DNA of 64,000 nt. It comes from Actinomycetes bacterium (lineage in GTDB: Bacteria > Actinomycetota > Actinomycetes > Actinomycetales > Microbacteriaceae). A program made the position numbers and the translations under genes. Numbering within the stretch: the first letter of the stretch is position 1; the number at the start of each line of letters is the position of its first letter. The stretch spans positions 1 through 64,000 of the forward strand of contig JAKPAC010000041.1 of the NCBI GenBank assembly GCA_029779645.1, read 5' to 3'. Positions 52,694 through 62,449 of this stretch are shown piece by piece. The notes beneath the pieces are model-generated. The model had not been told where the DNA came from. It did not search any database and saw nothing but the letters and a program-made list of their open reading frames with translations.

Positions 52694-53776
52694 CTAGCCG
52701 CCCGAGCGCGAGGCGCACGCGGCGATGATCGCCGCGGCGAAGGCATCCACATCGGCCTCGGTGGTGTCCCACGAGCACATCCAGCGCACCTCGACCGTGC
52801 CGTCGGCGAACGGTCCGGCCCAGTCATAAAACCCGAAGCGGGGCCGCAGCGCGTTCGCCGCGGCAAGCGGCAGGCGGGCGAACACGGCGTTCGACTCGGT
52901 CGCCTGGGTGAATGCGAGCGCGCCGGCGGCCGCGGCATCCGCCAGCCCTGCGCGCAGCCGGCTCGCCATCGCGTTCGCGTGCGCGGCCGAGTCGAGCCAC
53001 AGTGCGCCTTCGAACAGGGCGATCAGCTGCGCCGAGGCGAAGCGCTGCTTCGAGCCCAGCTGCATGTTGAGCTTGCGCAGGTAGCGCAGGCCCTCGGATG
53101 CCCCGGGCCGCAGCACGACGATGGCCTCGGCGCCGATCGCCCCGTTCTTGGTGCCGCCGAGCGAGAGCACATCGACGTCGGCGTCGGTCGTGAAGGCGCG
53201 CAGCGGCACCCCGAGGGCCGCGGCCGCGTTCGCGATGCGCGCCCCGTCGAGGTGCACGCGCATGCCCTGGGCATGCGCGGCGTCGGCGATCGCCTTGACC
53301 TCGGCCGGGGTGTAGTTGGTGCCAAGCTCGGTCGATTGCGTGATCGACACCACGAGCGGCTGCGCGCGATGCTCATCGCCCCAGCCCCATGCGGCACGGT
53401 CGATCTGCTCGGGGCGCAGCTTGCCGTCGGGGGTGTCGAGGGGCAGCAGCTTCATGCCGCCCACGCGCTCGGGTGCCCCGTTCTCGTCGACGTTGATGTG
53501 GGCGGTGCGCGCCGTGATCACGCCGCCCCAGCGCGGCAGCATCGATTGCAGCCCGACGACGTTCGCGCCCGTGCCGTTGAACACCGGGTAGACGTCGATC
53601 CCCTCGCCGAAGTGCCCGGCCAGCACCCCGTCGAGGTGCGCCGTGTACGCATCGGCGCCGTAGGCGTCCTGGTGGCCGCCGTTCGCGGCAACGAGCGCGG
53701 CGAGCACCTCGGGGTGCGCGCCGGCGTGGTTGTCGGAGGCGAAGTGGTGGGTGCGGAGATCGTGCAGCGAGTCCAT
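52694..53776 (-). CDS. Low-specificity threonine aldolase-like PLP enzyme
   Basis: This 360-residue fold-type I PLP enzyme resembles L-threonine aldolases, which split threonine or related beta-hydroxy amino acids into glycine and an aldehyde. Visible features are FASDNHAGAHPEVLAAL near the start, DAYGADAYTAHLDG, MRVHLDGARIANAAAALG with the PLP-contacting Asp, and the Schiff-base Lys in VLSLGGTKNGAIGAEA. The ATG at 53776 is preceded at 6 bases by GAGAAT, close to the leaderless pattern. The length is normal. Confidence 0.9.
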   Translation of the reverse strand: MDSLHDLRTHHFASDNHAGAHPEVLAALVAANGGHQDAYGADAYTAHLDGVLAGHFGEGIDVYPVFNGTGANVVGLQSMLPRWGGVITARTAHINVDENGAPERVGGMKLLPLDTPDGKLRPEQIDRAAWGWGDEHRAQPLVVSITQSTELGTNYTPAEVKAIADAAHAQGMRVHLDGARIANAAAALGVPLRAFTTDADVDVLSLGGTKNGAIGAEAIVVLRPGASEGLRYLRKLNMQLGSKQRFASAQLIALFEGALWLDSAAHANAMASRLRAGLADAAAAGALAFTQATESNAVFARLPLAAANALRPRFGFYDWAGPFADGTVEVRWMCSWDTTEADVDAFAAAIIAACASRSGG

Positions 53777-53881
53777 GCATCCATTCTCACAAGAGGTGGA
53801 TGCCGCGGCCCGCACTTCGGCGAAGCGGGGGCTGTGGCATCCACCCGGGGCGCGCGCACGAGGCGCACCGCCCCGGCCGGG

Positions 53882-55009
53882 CTAGCCCCGAAGCGCCTCG
53901 CCGAGCTTCACGCGCGCGCCCATCCGCAGCAGCGAGTTCTCGTAGATCTTCGCGCCCACCCAGATCGCGGCGACGCAGGTGGCGAGCAGGATCACGAGCG
54001 AGAGCAGCGGCTCCCACCACTGCACCTCGCCGAGGAACAGGCGCATGGGCATGCCGACGGGTGCCGAGAACGGCACGTACGACATGATCGACATCACCAG
54101 CGGGTTGTCGTTGAACAGGATGACCAGCATGTACGGCGCCATGATGAGCATGGTCAGCGGCATCGTGGTCGAGCCGATGTCTTCCTGGCGCGAGACCATC
54201 GCGGCGGCGGCCGCGAACAGCGAGGCGAGCAGGATGAAGCCGAACAGGAAGAAGATCGCAAACCACACGATGGGCGCGCCAAGGCCCTGCAGGAGGGCGG
54301 CCTGCCCCGTGACGGTGAGCCCGATGATCGCGATCGCCGCGAGCCCGAGCACCTGCCCCATCGCGAGGATCGTGTTGCCGATGACCTTGCCGGCCAGCAG
54401 GGTGCGGGCGGGGATCGCCGAGATGAGGATCTCGACCACGCGGGTCTGCTTCTCTTCGACGACGCTCTGCGCGATGGTGCTGCCGAACAGGCTGGCCGCC
54501 ATCAGGAACACCACGCCGAAGCCGATCGCGACGAGGTAGCGCAGGCCCTCATCGGTGGTCGGTGGGTTCAGCAGCTCGACGGTCGGGACCTTGGCGAGGG
54601 TCAGCAGCAGCGAGGTGGGCGCCTGCGAGTCGGCGATGACGGTGAAGCCGGCGGGGCTGTCGGGGTCGTTCACGATCGCCGCGTCGACGTCGCCGCTGCG
54701 CACGAGCGACTCGGCCGCGGCACGGTCGGCCACCTGGGTGGGCGAGATGCCCTCGATGCCCTCGACGGACGCGCTCGCCGTGCCGACCACGGCGACGGGC
54801 GTGCCGGTGGCATCCTTCGAGGCGAGCCCGGCGAACAGGATGCCGGCGAGGGCGATCGCGAACAGGATCGCGGTCGAGATGATGAAGGCCTTGCTGCGCA
54901 GCTTCGAGCCGATCTCGCGCTCGGCGACGAGCCAGACCCCCTGCAGCTCGCTGGGCGCGTTTCGTGGGGCCGTGCGGTTGGCGCTCGTGGCGCGGGCGGG
55001 CGTGCTCAC
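53882..55009 (-). CDS. ABC-2 type exporter permease (NatB-like)
   Basis: This 375-residue membrane protein has one N-terminal helix (AFIISTAILFAIALAGILFAG), a large extracytoplasmic domain (about residues 60-160) and five C-terminal helices, the layout of ABC-2/NatB permeases. QSVVEEKQTRVVEILISAIP is a typical amphipathic coupling segment. The GTG at 55009 overlaps the stop of the ATPase gene (GTGA), so subunits are co-translated. Relatives export Na+ or antimicrobial compounds; the cargo here is not identifiable. Confidence 0.88.
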   Translation of the reverse strand: MSTPARATSANRTAPRNAPSELQGVWLVAEREIGSKLRSKAFIISTAILFAIALAGILFAGLASKDATGTPVAVVGTASASVEGIEGISPTQVADRAAAESLVRSGDVDAAIVNDPDSPAGFTVIADSQAPTSLLLTLAKVPTVELLNPPTTDEGLRYLVAIGFGVVFLMAASLFGSTIAQSVVEEKQTRVVEILISAIPARTLLAGKVIGNTILAMGQVLGLAAIAIIGLTVTGQAALLQGLGAPIVWFAIFFLFGFILLASLFAAAAAMVSRQEDIGSTTMPLTMLIMAPYMLVILFNDNPLVMSIMSYVPFSAPVGMPMRLFLGEVQWWEPLLSLVILLATCVAAIWVGAKIYENSLLRMGARVKLGEALRG

Positions 55010-55890
55010 TGGATGACCTCCTTGAAGATCTGTGCGAGGGTGGGATGCTGCGGCGAGAAGCTTGCGACATCGCCGAGGGCGACCGCCTGGCGCAGCACGC
55101 GCTGTGCGGTGGCTTCGCTGTCGACGTCGAAGAGCGCATAGCCGCCGTCGAACTCGATGATCTGCACGCCCGGCTCGCCGCGCAGCCACCCGGCATCGCC
55201 ACTCGAGATGAGCTCGTACCGGCGGGTGGAGTGCTCGGCGCGGAGCGCCTCGCGGGCGCCGCTCGCGCGGATCGTGCCGCCGGCGATGATGACGAGGTCG
55301 TCGCAGAGGCGCTCGACGACGTCGAGCTGGTGGGAGGAGAACAGCACGGCGGTGCCGCGTGCGGCGCGCTCCTGCAGGACGCCCGCGACCACGTCGACCG
55401 CGATCGGGTCGAGGCCCGAGAACGGCTCGTCGAGGATCAGCACCTTCGGGTCGTGCACGAGGGCGGCGGCGATCTGCGCGCGCTGCTGGTTGCCGAGCGA
55501 GAGGGTCTCGACGTTGTCGCCGAGGCGCTCGCCGAGCCCGAGCTTCTCGAGCAGCGCGGTCGCCTCCGACTCCGCCTCGGCCTTGCTGTACCCGTGCAGC
55601 CGGGCGAGGTAGACGATCTGCTCGAGCACCTTCATCTTGGGGTAGAGGCCCCGCTCCTCCGGCATGTAGCCGAAGCGGCGGCGGTCGGCCGAGGTCAGCG
55701 GGCGACCGTCGAGCGACACGGTGCCGCCGTCGTCCGAGAGCACACCGAGCACGATGCGCATGGTGGTGGTCTTGCCCGCGCCGTTGCCGCCGACAAAGCC
55801 GGTCAGCCGGCCGGGTGCGACGGTGAACGAGACGTCGTCGAGCACCCGCCTCCCGCCGTAGCTCTTGGTAATGCCTCGAAGCTCGAGCAT
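55006..55890 (-). CDS. ABC transporter ATP-binding protein (NatA-like)
   Basis: This 294-residue ATPase powers the exporter encoded just downstream. Walker A is GGNGAGKTT (around residues 34-42), the signature is LSLGNQQR, a variant of LSGGQ, and Walker B is VLILDEPFSGLDP followed by the switch His in FSSHQLD. A C-terminal 70-residue domain (GVQIIEFDGGYALFDVDSE) is of the DUF4162 type common in this subgroup. A strong GGAGGACGC leader precedes the ATG. The pair makes a two-gene operon. Confidence 0.92.
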   Translation of the reverse strand: MLELRGITKSYGGRRVLDDVSFTVAPGRLTGFVGGNGAGKTTTMRIVLGVLSDDGGTVSLDGRPLTSADRRRFGYMPEERGLYPKMKVLEQIVYLARLHGYSKAEAESEATALLEKLGLGERLGDNVETLSLGNQQRAQIAAALVHDPKVLILDEPFSGLDPIAVDVVAGVLQERAARGTAVLFSSHQLDVVERLCDDLVIIAGGTIRASGAREALRAEHSTRRYELISSGDAGWLRGEPGVQIIEFDGGYALFDVDSEATAQRVLRQAVALGDVASFSPQHPTLAQIFKEVIQ

Positions 55891-56121
55891 GCGTCCTCCG
55901 TCGTTGTGGTGCCTGTCGATGCGCGATCGGTGCGGGACCGATCATCCGTTCGCACCGTCGTGTGCAACGCTACGGATCGCGCGCGGCCGCGGCATCCCCC
56001 GTGCGAGGGGTCTTTGGCGCATCGCGCGGGGGTCTCGCCGGCACCGGCGGGCGCGGCTCCCCCTTGCGGGGGAGGGCGGGTGCGCTGCGGGCACGGGCGT
56101 CGGGTGCGTGGATGCCGCGGC

Positions 56122-56943
56122 TCAGGCGAGTCCGCTGCGGTGGGCGAACACCACGGCCTGCACGCGATCACGCGCGCCGAGCTTCTGCAGCACCTTCGAG
56201 ACGTGCGTCTTCACGGTGGCCTCGCCGATGAACAGCTGCTCGGCGATCTCGGCGTTGCTCAGCGCCTGGGCGAGCAGCGCGAGCACCTCGCCCTCCCGCT
56301 CGGTGAGCGGCTCGCTGAGCTCGGGCGCGCAGCCCGCGGCGTGATTCCCGGCGTGGTTCCCGGTGGGGGATGCGGCAGGGGCGGCCGGGGATGCGGCAGG
56401 TGATGTAGCGGATGCGGCAGGTGCGGCCGCGGGCGCGGCTACGCTGCGTGGCGCTCCCACGCCGCCCTCCACCACCGCCGGTGGCTGCGCGCTGAAGCGC
56501 TCAATCACCCGGCGCGTCACCTCCGGCGCCAGCAACGCATCACCGCCGGCGACGACCCGCACGGCGCTGACGAGATCCTCCGGTCCGGCGTTTTTCAACA
56601 GGAAGCCGCTCGCGCCGGCGGCCAGCGCCGCGAACAGATAGTCGTCGCGGTCGAACGTCGTGACGACCAGCACCGCCGCGGTGATGTCGCGGTCGGCGAC
56701 GATGCGCCGTGTGGCCTCGAGCCCGTCCATGTCGGGCATCTGCACGTCCATGCAGATTACATCGGGCTGCAACGCGGATGCCGCGGCGATCGCCTCGGTG
56801 CCCGTGGCGGCCTCACCGACGACCTGCACGCCGGACGCCTGCAGGATCATGCGGAACCCCGCGCGCATGATCGCGTGGTCATCGACCAGCAGCACGCGGA
56901 TCGGCGGGGTGTTCGTGCCGGCTCCCGGGTGCTGGGCGCTCAT
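56122..56943 (-). CDS. NarL/LuxR family response regulator with Ala/Pro-rich linker
   Basis: This 273-residue protein has a receiver domain (VLLVDDHAIMRAGFRMIL, phospho-acceptor Asp in ICMDVQMPDMDG, and the switch Lys in GFLLKNAGPEDL) and a C-terminal LuxR helix-turn-helix (LTEREGEVLALLAQALSNAE, VKTHVSKVLQKLGARDR). Between them is a linker of about 55 residues built mostly of Ala, Pro, Ser and Val, much longer than the normal 15-25. Its ATG overlaps the kinase stop (ATGA), so the two are translated together from the kinase promoter. Targets are unknown; the ABC exporter is a candidate by position. Confidence 0.92.
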   Translation of the reverse strand: MSAQHPGAGTNTPPIRVLLVDDHAIMRAGFRMILQASGVQVVGEAATGTEAIAAASALQPDVICMDVQMPDMDGLEATRRIVADRDITAAVLVVTTFDRDDYLFAALAAGASGFLLKNAGPEDLVSAVRVVAGGDALLAPEVTRRVIERFSAQPPAVVEGGVGAPRSVAAPAAAPAASATSPAASPAAPAASPTGNHAGNHAAGCAPELSEPLTEREGEVLALLAQALSNAEIAEQLFIGEATVKTHVSKVLQKLGARDRVQAVVFAHRSGLA

Positions 56944-58457
56944 GCTGGGGCCCCCGCAGGGCGCGGCGCAGACGCAGGATCGCTCGCGCCGACGCGCGGG
57001 GCCGGCGACGCCGCGCCGAGCGCCACCGCCGGGTTCGCCGTCTCGGGCGGGTCAGCCGTTCCAGTCGCTCCCGTCGATCCAGTCGATCCCGCACCTTCGG
57101 CCGCTCCCGCAGCTCCGGCCGCTCCCGTCGCTCCCGTCGCTCCCGTCGCTCCCGTCGCTCCCGCCGCGCCGGCAGCGCTCGCCGCGCCCGCCGCCATCGG
57201 GACGCGCACGCGCACGAGGTACCCACCGCGGTCGGTCGAGCGCGGGCCGAAGGTGAGGGTCCCGCCCGACACCTCGGCCCGCTCGAGCATCCCCAGCTGA
57301 CCCATGCCAGGTTTGGCATATGTGCCCGCGTGCCCCGTATTGGTGATCTCCAACTCGACGCTCTCGGCGTCGAATCGCAGCCGGACCTCGGCGCGCACGC
57401 CGGCGCCGCCGTGCCGGCGTGCGTTGGTGAGGGCCTCCTGCGCGATCCGATAGAGGTTGACCTGCACGAGCTGCGCGATCGGCCGCGGGCAGCCGACGAT
57501 CGTCAGGTTCACCGGCATCCCCGCGGCGCCGACGGCATCGACCAGGTCGGGGAGCGCATCGAGGGTGAGGGTGGATGCCTCGACCTCGACCTCGCTCGAG
57601 CTGCGCAGCGTGTGCAGCAGCTGCTTGAGCTCGGCGATCGCGTCGCGCGCCGACGTCTCGATGCCGTGCAGGGCCTCGCGCGCGGCCGCCGGGTCGAGGT
57701 CCATCACCGCGCGCGCCGCCCCGGCCTGCACCCCCATCGCCGAGACGTGGTGCGCGACGACGTCGTGCAACTCGCGGGCGATGTGCACGCGGTCGAGGGC
57801 GACGGCCTGGGTCGCGGTCAGTTCGCGCTCGGCTTCGAGCTCGGCGGTGCGCTGCTCGAGGGCGAGGCGCTGGAGGCGGCCGCTCCAGGCCCGGTCGCCG
57901 AGGTAGTAGGCGCCGCCGAAGTAGAGCACGTTGATCAGGAGGTTGATCAGCATGGCCGCCATGTAGGGCGTGAAGGCACCGGCGGGTGTGCCCTGTTCGG
58001 AACCCGCGGCGGTGACCTCGAAGAACATGACCGTGAGCAGCCAGGCGAACATGGCGACGATCAGCACGATGCGCACGATGCGGGCTCGGCGGCGATCCGT
58101 CGCCCAGGCGCCGACCGTGTAGAGGGCGATGAACATGGCGATGTTGCCGACGAAGATGTCGGGGATCCGCAGGGTGACGCCCATGAAGAAGGCGAACACG
58201 ACGATCACGCCCACCTGGCAGGGCCAACGGCGCCGGAGCGCGAGCGGCATCGAAAGCACCGCGACGTACGCGAGCGCGAGGAGCATGTTGTTCTGTTGCT
58301 CGTCGCCGTAATACCCCGCCACCGCAGAGAGCGCTGCGCTGATTAGGCCGCCGACGAACAGGACGAGCGCCAGGAACACGTCGAAGCGCCGCTGCGCCGG
58401 GGTGAGCGGTGCGGGTGCGGGTGCGGGGAGGGACGTGGCCGGGGTATCCGTCGTCAT
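56940..58457 (-). CDS. Sensor histidine kinase (HisKA_3 type) with collagen-like tail
   Basis: This 505-residue kinase has six or so N-terminal membrane helices, a DHp helix of the HisKA_3 type with the phospho-His in IARELHDVVAHHVSAMG, and an ATPase domain with N box QEALTNARRHG and the loop GMGQLGMLERAEVSGG. After the domain ends near residue 420, an 80-residue tail rich in Gly-Ala-Thr triplets (GATGATGATGATGAAG) and Pro/Ala follows, encoded by a 9-bp DNA repeat. The ATG at 58457 lies 7 bases after a TAGCCT -10. It pairs with the response regulator downstream. Confidence 0.9.
   Translation of the reverse strand: MTTDTPATSLPAPAPAPLTPAQRRFDVFLALVLFVGGLISAALSAVAGYYGDEQQNNMLLALAYVAVLSMPLALRRRWPCQVGVIVVFAFFMGVTLRIPDIFVGNIAMFIALYTVGAWATDRRRARIVRIVLIVAMFAWLLTVMFFEVTAAGSEQGTPAGAFTPYMAAMLINLLINVLYFGGAYYLGDRAWSGRLQRLALEQRTAELEAERELTATQAVALDRVHIARELHDVVAHHVSAMGVQAGAARAVMDLDPAAAREALHGIETSARDAIAELKQLLHTLRSSSEVEVEASTLTLDALPDLVDAVGAAGMPVNLTIVGCPRPIAQLVQVNLYRIAQEALTNARRHGGAGVRAEVRLRFDAESVELEITNTGHAGTYAKPGMGQLGMLERAEVSGGTLTFGPRSTDRGGYLVRVRVPMAAGAASAAGAAGATGATGATGATGAAGAAGAAEGAGSTGSTGATGTADPPETANPAVALGAASPAPRVGASDPASAPRPAGAPA
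57121..57165 (-). repeat. 9-bp in-frame tandem repeat in kinase tail
   Basis: GCTCCCGTC repeats almost five times, encoding the Gly-Ala-Thr triplets of the kinase tail on the minus strand. Confidence 0.88.
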
Positions 58458-58464
58458 GTGCTCT

Positions 58465-58470
58465 AGGCTA
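58465..58470 (-). promoter_or_regulatory. -10 of two-component operon
   Basis: On the minus strand TAGCCT ends 7 bases before the kinase ATG at 58457. Confidence 0.5.
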
Positions 58471-58681
58471 CGGGCGCCCGCGGGAGGGGACGTTCCCCGT
58501 GCGGGGGAGTGCGGGGGAGGCCGCGCGGGGGAGATCGTGCCGGGCGTGGCCGCCCCCGCCGCCGGGCACGCCGCCGGCACGCCCGCCACTCCCGCGCGAA
58601 GCCCCCTTGACCGCCTGCATGCGGTTTGTCAGTCTTTCGGCATCACAGCTGCAACCACCCCCACACCAGACGGAGGCCATC

Positions 58682-59167
58682 ATGGCTACCAGCATTTTCG
58701 TGAACCTTGCAGTGACCGACCTCGCGCGTGCCACTTCGTTCTACACGGCGCTCGGGTTCGAGGTGAATCCCCTGTTCAGCGACGAGAATGGGGCGTGCAT
58801 CGTCGTCGAAGACGACATCTTCTTCATGCTCCTCACCCGCGAGTTCTTCGGGACCTTCACCGAGAAGACCGTTGCCGACACGAAGACGACGACCTCGGTG
58901 CTCACCGCGCTCAGCCGCGAGTCGCGGGCCGCGGTCGACGAGGCGCTCGAGGTCGGCCTCGCCCATGGCGGCCGGGAGCCGGTGTCGCCGCAGGATCACG
59001 GGTTCATGTACGGGCGCGACCTCGAAGACCCGGATGGCAACGTGCTCGAGTTCTTCTACATGGATCCCGCAGCCATCGAGGCCGGTCCGGAGGCGTTCAT
59101 GGCCGAGCACGCGGGCGATGACGCTGGCGCCGACGACGACACGGACGACGGCGGCGTGGTGCCCTGA
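58682..59167 (+). CDS. VOC family (glyoxalase-like) protein
   Basis: This 161-residue protein has the paired beta-alpha-beta-beta-beta modules of the vicinal oxygen chelate superfamily: IFVNLAVTDLARATSFYTALGF and later GRDLEDPDGNVLEFFYMDP, which carries the C-terminal metal-ligand Glu position. It could be a lyase, dioxygenase or resistance protein; the sequence does not decide. An acidic tail (AGDDAGADDDTDDGG) extends the C-terminus. The ATG has GGAGG 8 bases upstream. It is convergent with the oleate hydratase gene. Confidence 0.86.
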   Translation: MATSIFVNLAVTDLARATSFYTALGFEVNPLFSDENGACIVVEDDIFFMLLTREFFGTFTEKTVADTKTTTSVLTALSRESRAAVDEALEVGLAHGGREPVSPQDHGFMYGRDLEDPDGNVLEFFYMDPAAIEAGPEAFMAEHAGDDAGADDDTDDGGVVP

Positions 59168-59223
59168 GCGGAAGCCCGCCCTGAGCGGGAGCCCTCCCTG
59201 AGCGCGAACCCTCGCCCCGGCCC

Positions 59224-60929
59224 CTACTCCACCAGGCCGAACTCCTGCAGCAGCTGGCCCACGACGTTGTTCTCGATGTGTTTGTGTGCGAAGCGTCGCA
59301 CCGGCGCGCCACCGGGGAGCTTGAACTCGGCGCCGTCGCGCAGGAAGGTCACCGCCTTGAACAACGAGCGCACGTCGTAGGTCGAATTGAACACCTCGGG
59401 CACGCCGCGCTCGACCCCGAGCAAGGTGTACACGGCCTCCATGGGTGTGCGCACCGAGTACTCGGTGGTGAAGATGCAGTCGCGCTGCGCGGACTGCGCG
59501 AACTGCCCGATGAACGCGAAGTTCACGGCACCCTCGGGCACGACGGCGGGCCGATCGGTGTGCGTGCGCGGCATGAAGAATGCGGTCACGTGGGGCATCA
59601 TCACCGGCACGGTGCGCGCCCCGGTGGCCGCGAGCTCCGGGATCTCGTCTACGGGAACACCCAGGTGGAACAGCCATTCCTGCGTGATCTCCTCGCCGGT
59701 GCACTCCTGCATCGGCTTCTTCACGAAGTCGCCCACGGCCTCCGGGAACAGGCCGTACACCCACACGACGATCTGATCCTTCGGCTGCTTCTTGAAGTGC
59801 GGTTGGCGGTTCACGGTCCACGACATGAGCCAGCTCGAGTCCATCACCGAGACGATGCCGCCCGTGACCACCTTGCCGCTGAACGGATCGCGCTGCGCGA
59901 TCTTCTCGATGTATCGCGGAATGCGCGGGTCCAGCGTGGTGACCGTCGCCGACTCCCACTTCGTCTCGGGAATGTGCGCGCCGAAGACATCGGGGTTACC
60001 GAAGGCCTTGTCTTTTGCGGCGATGCGGCGCCAGAGATCCCACGCGGGCGCCGGGCCGGTGTTGAGCTTCGCGGGTGTGCCGTGATCGCCGTCATCCGAG
60101 TTCTCGGTCAGCGAGCCGATCGTCATGAACAGCAGATCGTCGGCGGTCAGATCGACCCGCTTCGACTCGCCGGCTTCGATGATGTGGATGCTGGTTGCCT
60201 GCTTCTCTGGCGAATCCTGCGAGATCTCGAAGTCGACGTCGGTGACCACCGTGTCGTAGCGGAAGACGACGCCGCGCTCGCGCAGCCAGGTGACCAGCGG
60301 CAGGACGAGGGACTCGTACTGGTTGAATCTCGTGAACTTCAGCGTCGAGAAGTCGGGCAACCCGTGGATCTGGTGGATGAACCGGTGCAGGTAGAGCTTC
60401 ATCTCGAGGGCCGCGTGCCACTCCTCGAACGCGAACATGGTGCGCCAATACAGCCAGAAGTTGCTCTCGAGAAACTCTTGCGAGAACACCTCGCCCGCTT
60501 GGAGAGGCCGAACTTGAAGTCGGTGCCGCCGTCCTCGCCCTGGTTCTTCGTGGTGCGGCGCAGGGTGTAGTTGGGGTCGTCGCAGTTGAGCCAGAAGAAC
60601 TCGTCGAGCACGCTGGCATCCTCGATCTCCAGCGAGGGGATCGAGCGGAACAGGTCCCAGAGGCACTCGAAGTTGCTCTCCATCTCGCGGCCCCCGCGAA
60701 TCACGAAGCCCTTCTCCGGGACATCCAGCCCATCGAGCGCGCCGCCGGGGATGGCTTGCTGCTCGAAGATCGTGATGCGCGAGCCATCCATGTGCCCGTC
60801 ACGGATGAGAAACGCTGCGCCGGCGAGGGCGGCGAGGCCTGAACCGACGAACCAGGCGCGATTCTCGTCGACGCCGGCGGGCTTGCGGGGCCGGGCGAAC
60901 GCCTCATAGTTGCCACTCGTGTATCGCAT
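59224..60929 (-). pseudogene. Oleate hydratase, interrupted by a frameshift
   Basis: The two reading frames together encode a normal-length (about 568 residues) oleate hydratase, an FAD enzyme adding water to the double bond of unsaturated fatty acids. The N-terminal frame (60929 to about 60495) has the FAD-binding [17 protein letters not shown] and [12 protein letters not shown]; the C-terminal frame (about 60500 to 59224) has [31 protein letters not shown] and FAFIGQFAQSAQRDCIFTTE. The break is near 60490-60500, where a CGGGCG stretch suggests loss of 1 or 4 bases in a GGGC repeat. It may be a real recent inactivation or a sequencing error. ATG 60929 has AAAGGG upstream. Confidence 0.85.
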
Positions 60930-60967
60930 GCTCACCCTTTCGTGGATCCGGTGCGTGTCGCGCGACG

Positions 60968-61810
60968 CTAGCCGAAGATCATCGGCATGTCATCCTCATC
61001 GTCGCCCCCGAAATCGAAATCCACCATGACCGGCACGTGATCGCTGGGAATTTCACCCTTGCGCTCGTCGCGGTGAATGGATGCCCCGGCCACCGCCTCC
61101 GCCAGGGCGCGGGTGCCGAGCACGAAGTCGATGCGCATGCCCTCGTTGCGTGGAAAGCGAAGCTGCTTGTAGTCCCAGAAGGTGAACCCGCTCGGCACGA
61201 GCGGGCGCACGAGGTCGCTGACGCCGGCGGCGAGCAGGTTCTGGAACGCCTCACGCTCGGCGGGCGAGATGTGGGTCGAGACGCCCGGCACGAAGCTCGG
61301 GTCGCCCATGTCTTCGTCGCCCGGCGCGATGTTGAAATCGCCGGTCAGCGCCATCGCCAGCTCGGGATCCCGGGCCAGTTCCTCGCGGGTGTGCTCGGTG
61401 AGGGCACGGAGCCAGTCCAGCTTGTAGCGGTAGTGCGGGTCATCGAGGGCGCGCCCGTTGGGGGTGTAGAGGCTCCACACCCGCACGCCGTCGATGAGGG
61501 CGCTGATCGCGCGCGCCTCGAGGGGCTGGTCCGGGCCCTCCATGCCCTTCTGGAACCCGGGCATCCCCGTGAACGACGTCTGCACGTCCGCCATGGGGAG
61601 CCGGCTCGCGATGGCCACGCCGTTCCACTGGTTCAGACCGTGGGCGGCGACCTCGTAGCCGGCGTCTTCGAACGCCTGCAGCGGAAACTGCTCGGGCTTG
61701 CACTTGATCTCCTGCATCGCGAGCACATCGACGTCGTTGCGCACCATCCAATCGACGGTGCGCACGACGCGCGCGCGGATCGAGTTCACATTCCAGGTGG
61801 CCAGGCGCAT
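60968..61810 (-). CDS. xth: Exodeoxyribonuclease III (AP endonuclease)
   Basis: This 280-residue enzyme of the endonuclease/exonuclease/phosphatase family repairs abasic sites in DNA. Conserved catalytic parts are [13 protein letters not shown] with the metal-binding Asn, [14 protein letters not shown] with the metal Glu, [18 protein letters not shown] with the catalytic Asp and Asn, and the C-terminal [14 protein letters not shown] with the Asp-His pair. The ATG lies exactly 6 bases after a TAGGCT -10. It is divergent from pyrE and has normal length. Confidence 0.95.
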   Translation of the reverse strand: MRLATWNVNSIRARVVRTVDWMVRNDVDVLAMQEIKCKPEQFPLQAFEDAGYEVAAHGLNQWNGVAIASRLPMADVQTSFTGMPGFQKGMEGPDQPLEARAISALIDGVRVWSLYTPNGRALDDPHYRYKLDWLRALTEHTREELARDPELAMALTGDFNIAPGDEDMGDPSFVPGVSTHISPAEREAFQNLLAAGVSDLVRPLVPSGFTFWDYKQLRFPRNEGMRIDFVLGTRALAEAVAGASIHRDERKGEIPSDHVPVMVDFDFGGDDEDDMPMIFG

Positions 61811-61816
61811 GGTTCT

Positions 61817-61864
61817 AGCCTATGGCGCGATCGCGCGTGGCCGCGGAGTGGCAAACCCTAGACT
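61817..61864. promoter_or_regulatory. Divergent leaderless promoters of xth and pyrE
   Basis: TAGGCT on the minus strand (61817-61822) ends 6 bases before the xth ATG, and TAGACT on the plus strand (61859-61864) ends 6 bases before the pyrE ATG. The divergent pair shares about 35 bases between the -10 elements. Confidence 0.68.
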
Positions 61865-61870
61865 TGCCTC

Positions 61871-62449
61871 ATGACGAGTGTGACGACCCCCGAGGTGCAA
61901 GCCGACCGCCAGCAGCTGATCGAGCTCATCAAAGACGAGGCCGTCTTCCACGGCGACTTCGTGCTCTCCAGCGGCAAGCAGGCCAAGTACTACGTCGACA
62001 TGCGCAAGCTCACGCTGGACCACCGCGCCGCGCCGCTCGTCGGCCGCGTCATGCTCGACCTGATCAAAGATATTCCCGGGATCGCATCTGTCGGCGGCCT
62101 GACCCTCGGCGCCGACCCGATCGCCAACGCGATCCTGCACCAGGGTGTCGCGGCCGGTCGTCCCTACGATGCCTTCGTCGTGCGCAAGGAACCCAAGGAC
62201 CACGGCCGCGGACGCCAGATCGAGGGTGCGGATGTCGCGGGCAAGCGCGTCGTCGTGGTCGAAGACACGTCCACCACGGGGCAGTCGGCGCTGAAGGCCG
62301 TCGAGGTGCTGCGCGCCGCCGGGGCCGAGGTGGTCGCGGTGGCCGTGATCGTCGACCGCAACACCGGGTCGCGCCAGGCGATCGAGGCCGCGGGCCTCGA
62401 CTACATCTGGGCGATCGATCTCGACGACCTGGGCCTCGACCCGCAGTAA
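61871..62449 (+). CDS. pyrE: Orotate phosphoribosyltransferase
   Basis: This 192-residue enzyme joins orotate to PRPP to give OMP in pyrimidine synthesis. The PRPP-binding signature is RVVVVEDTSTTGQSALKAVE, and SSGKQAKYYVDMRKLTL and FVVRKEPKDHGRGRQIEG (flexible loop) are also typical. The ATG at 61871 is leaderless according to the -10 upstream. The stop codon lies within a 22-bp tandem duplication, so the last codons and the downstream DNA arose by duplication. Confidence 0.95.
   Translation: MTSVTTPEVQADRQQLIELIKDEAVFHGDFVLSSGKQAKYYVDMRKLTLDHRAAPLVGRVMLDLIKDIPGIASVGGLTLGADPIANAILHQGVAAGRPYDAFVVRKEPKDHGRGRQIEGADVAGKRVVVVEDTSTTGQSALKAVEVLRAAGAEVVAVAVIVDRNTGSRQAIEAAGLDYIWAIDLDDLGLDPQ

Noticed and set aside
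60480..60510. Programmed ribosomal frameshift in the oleate hydratase gene
   Set aside because: No slippery heptamer with a downstream pseudoknot is visible, and the family is not known for recoding; a simple indel is more likely.
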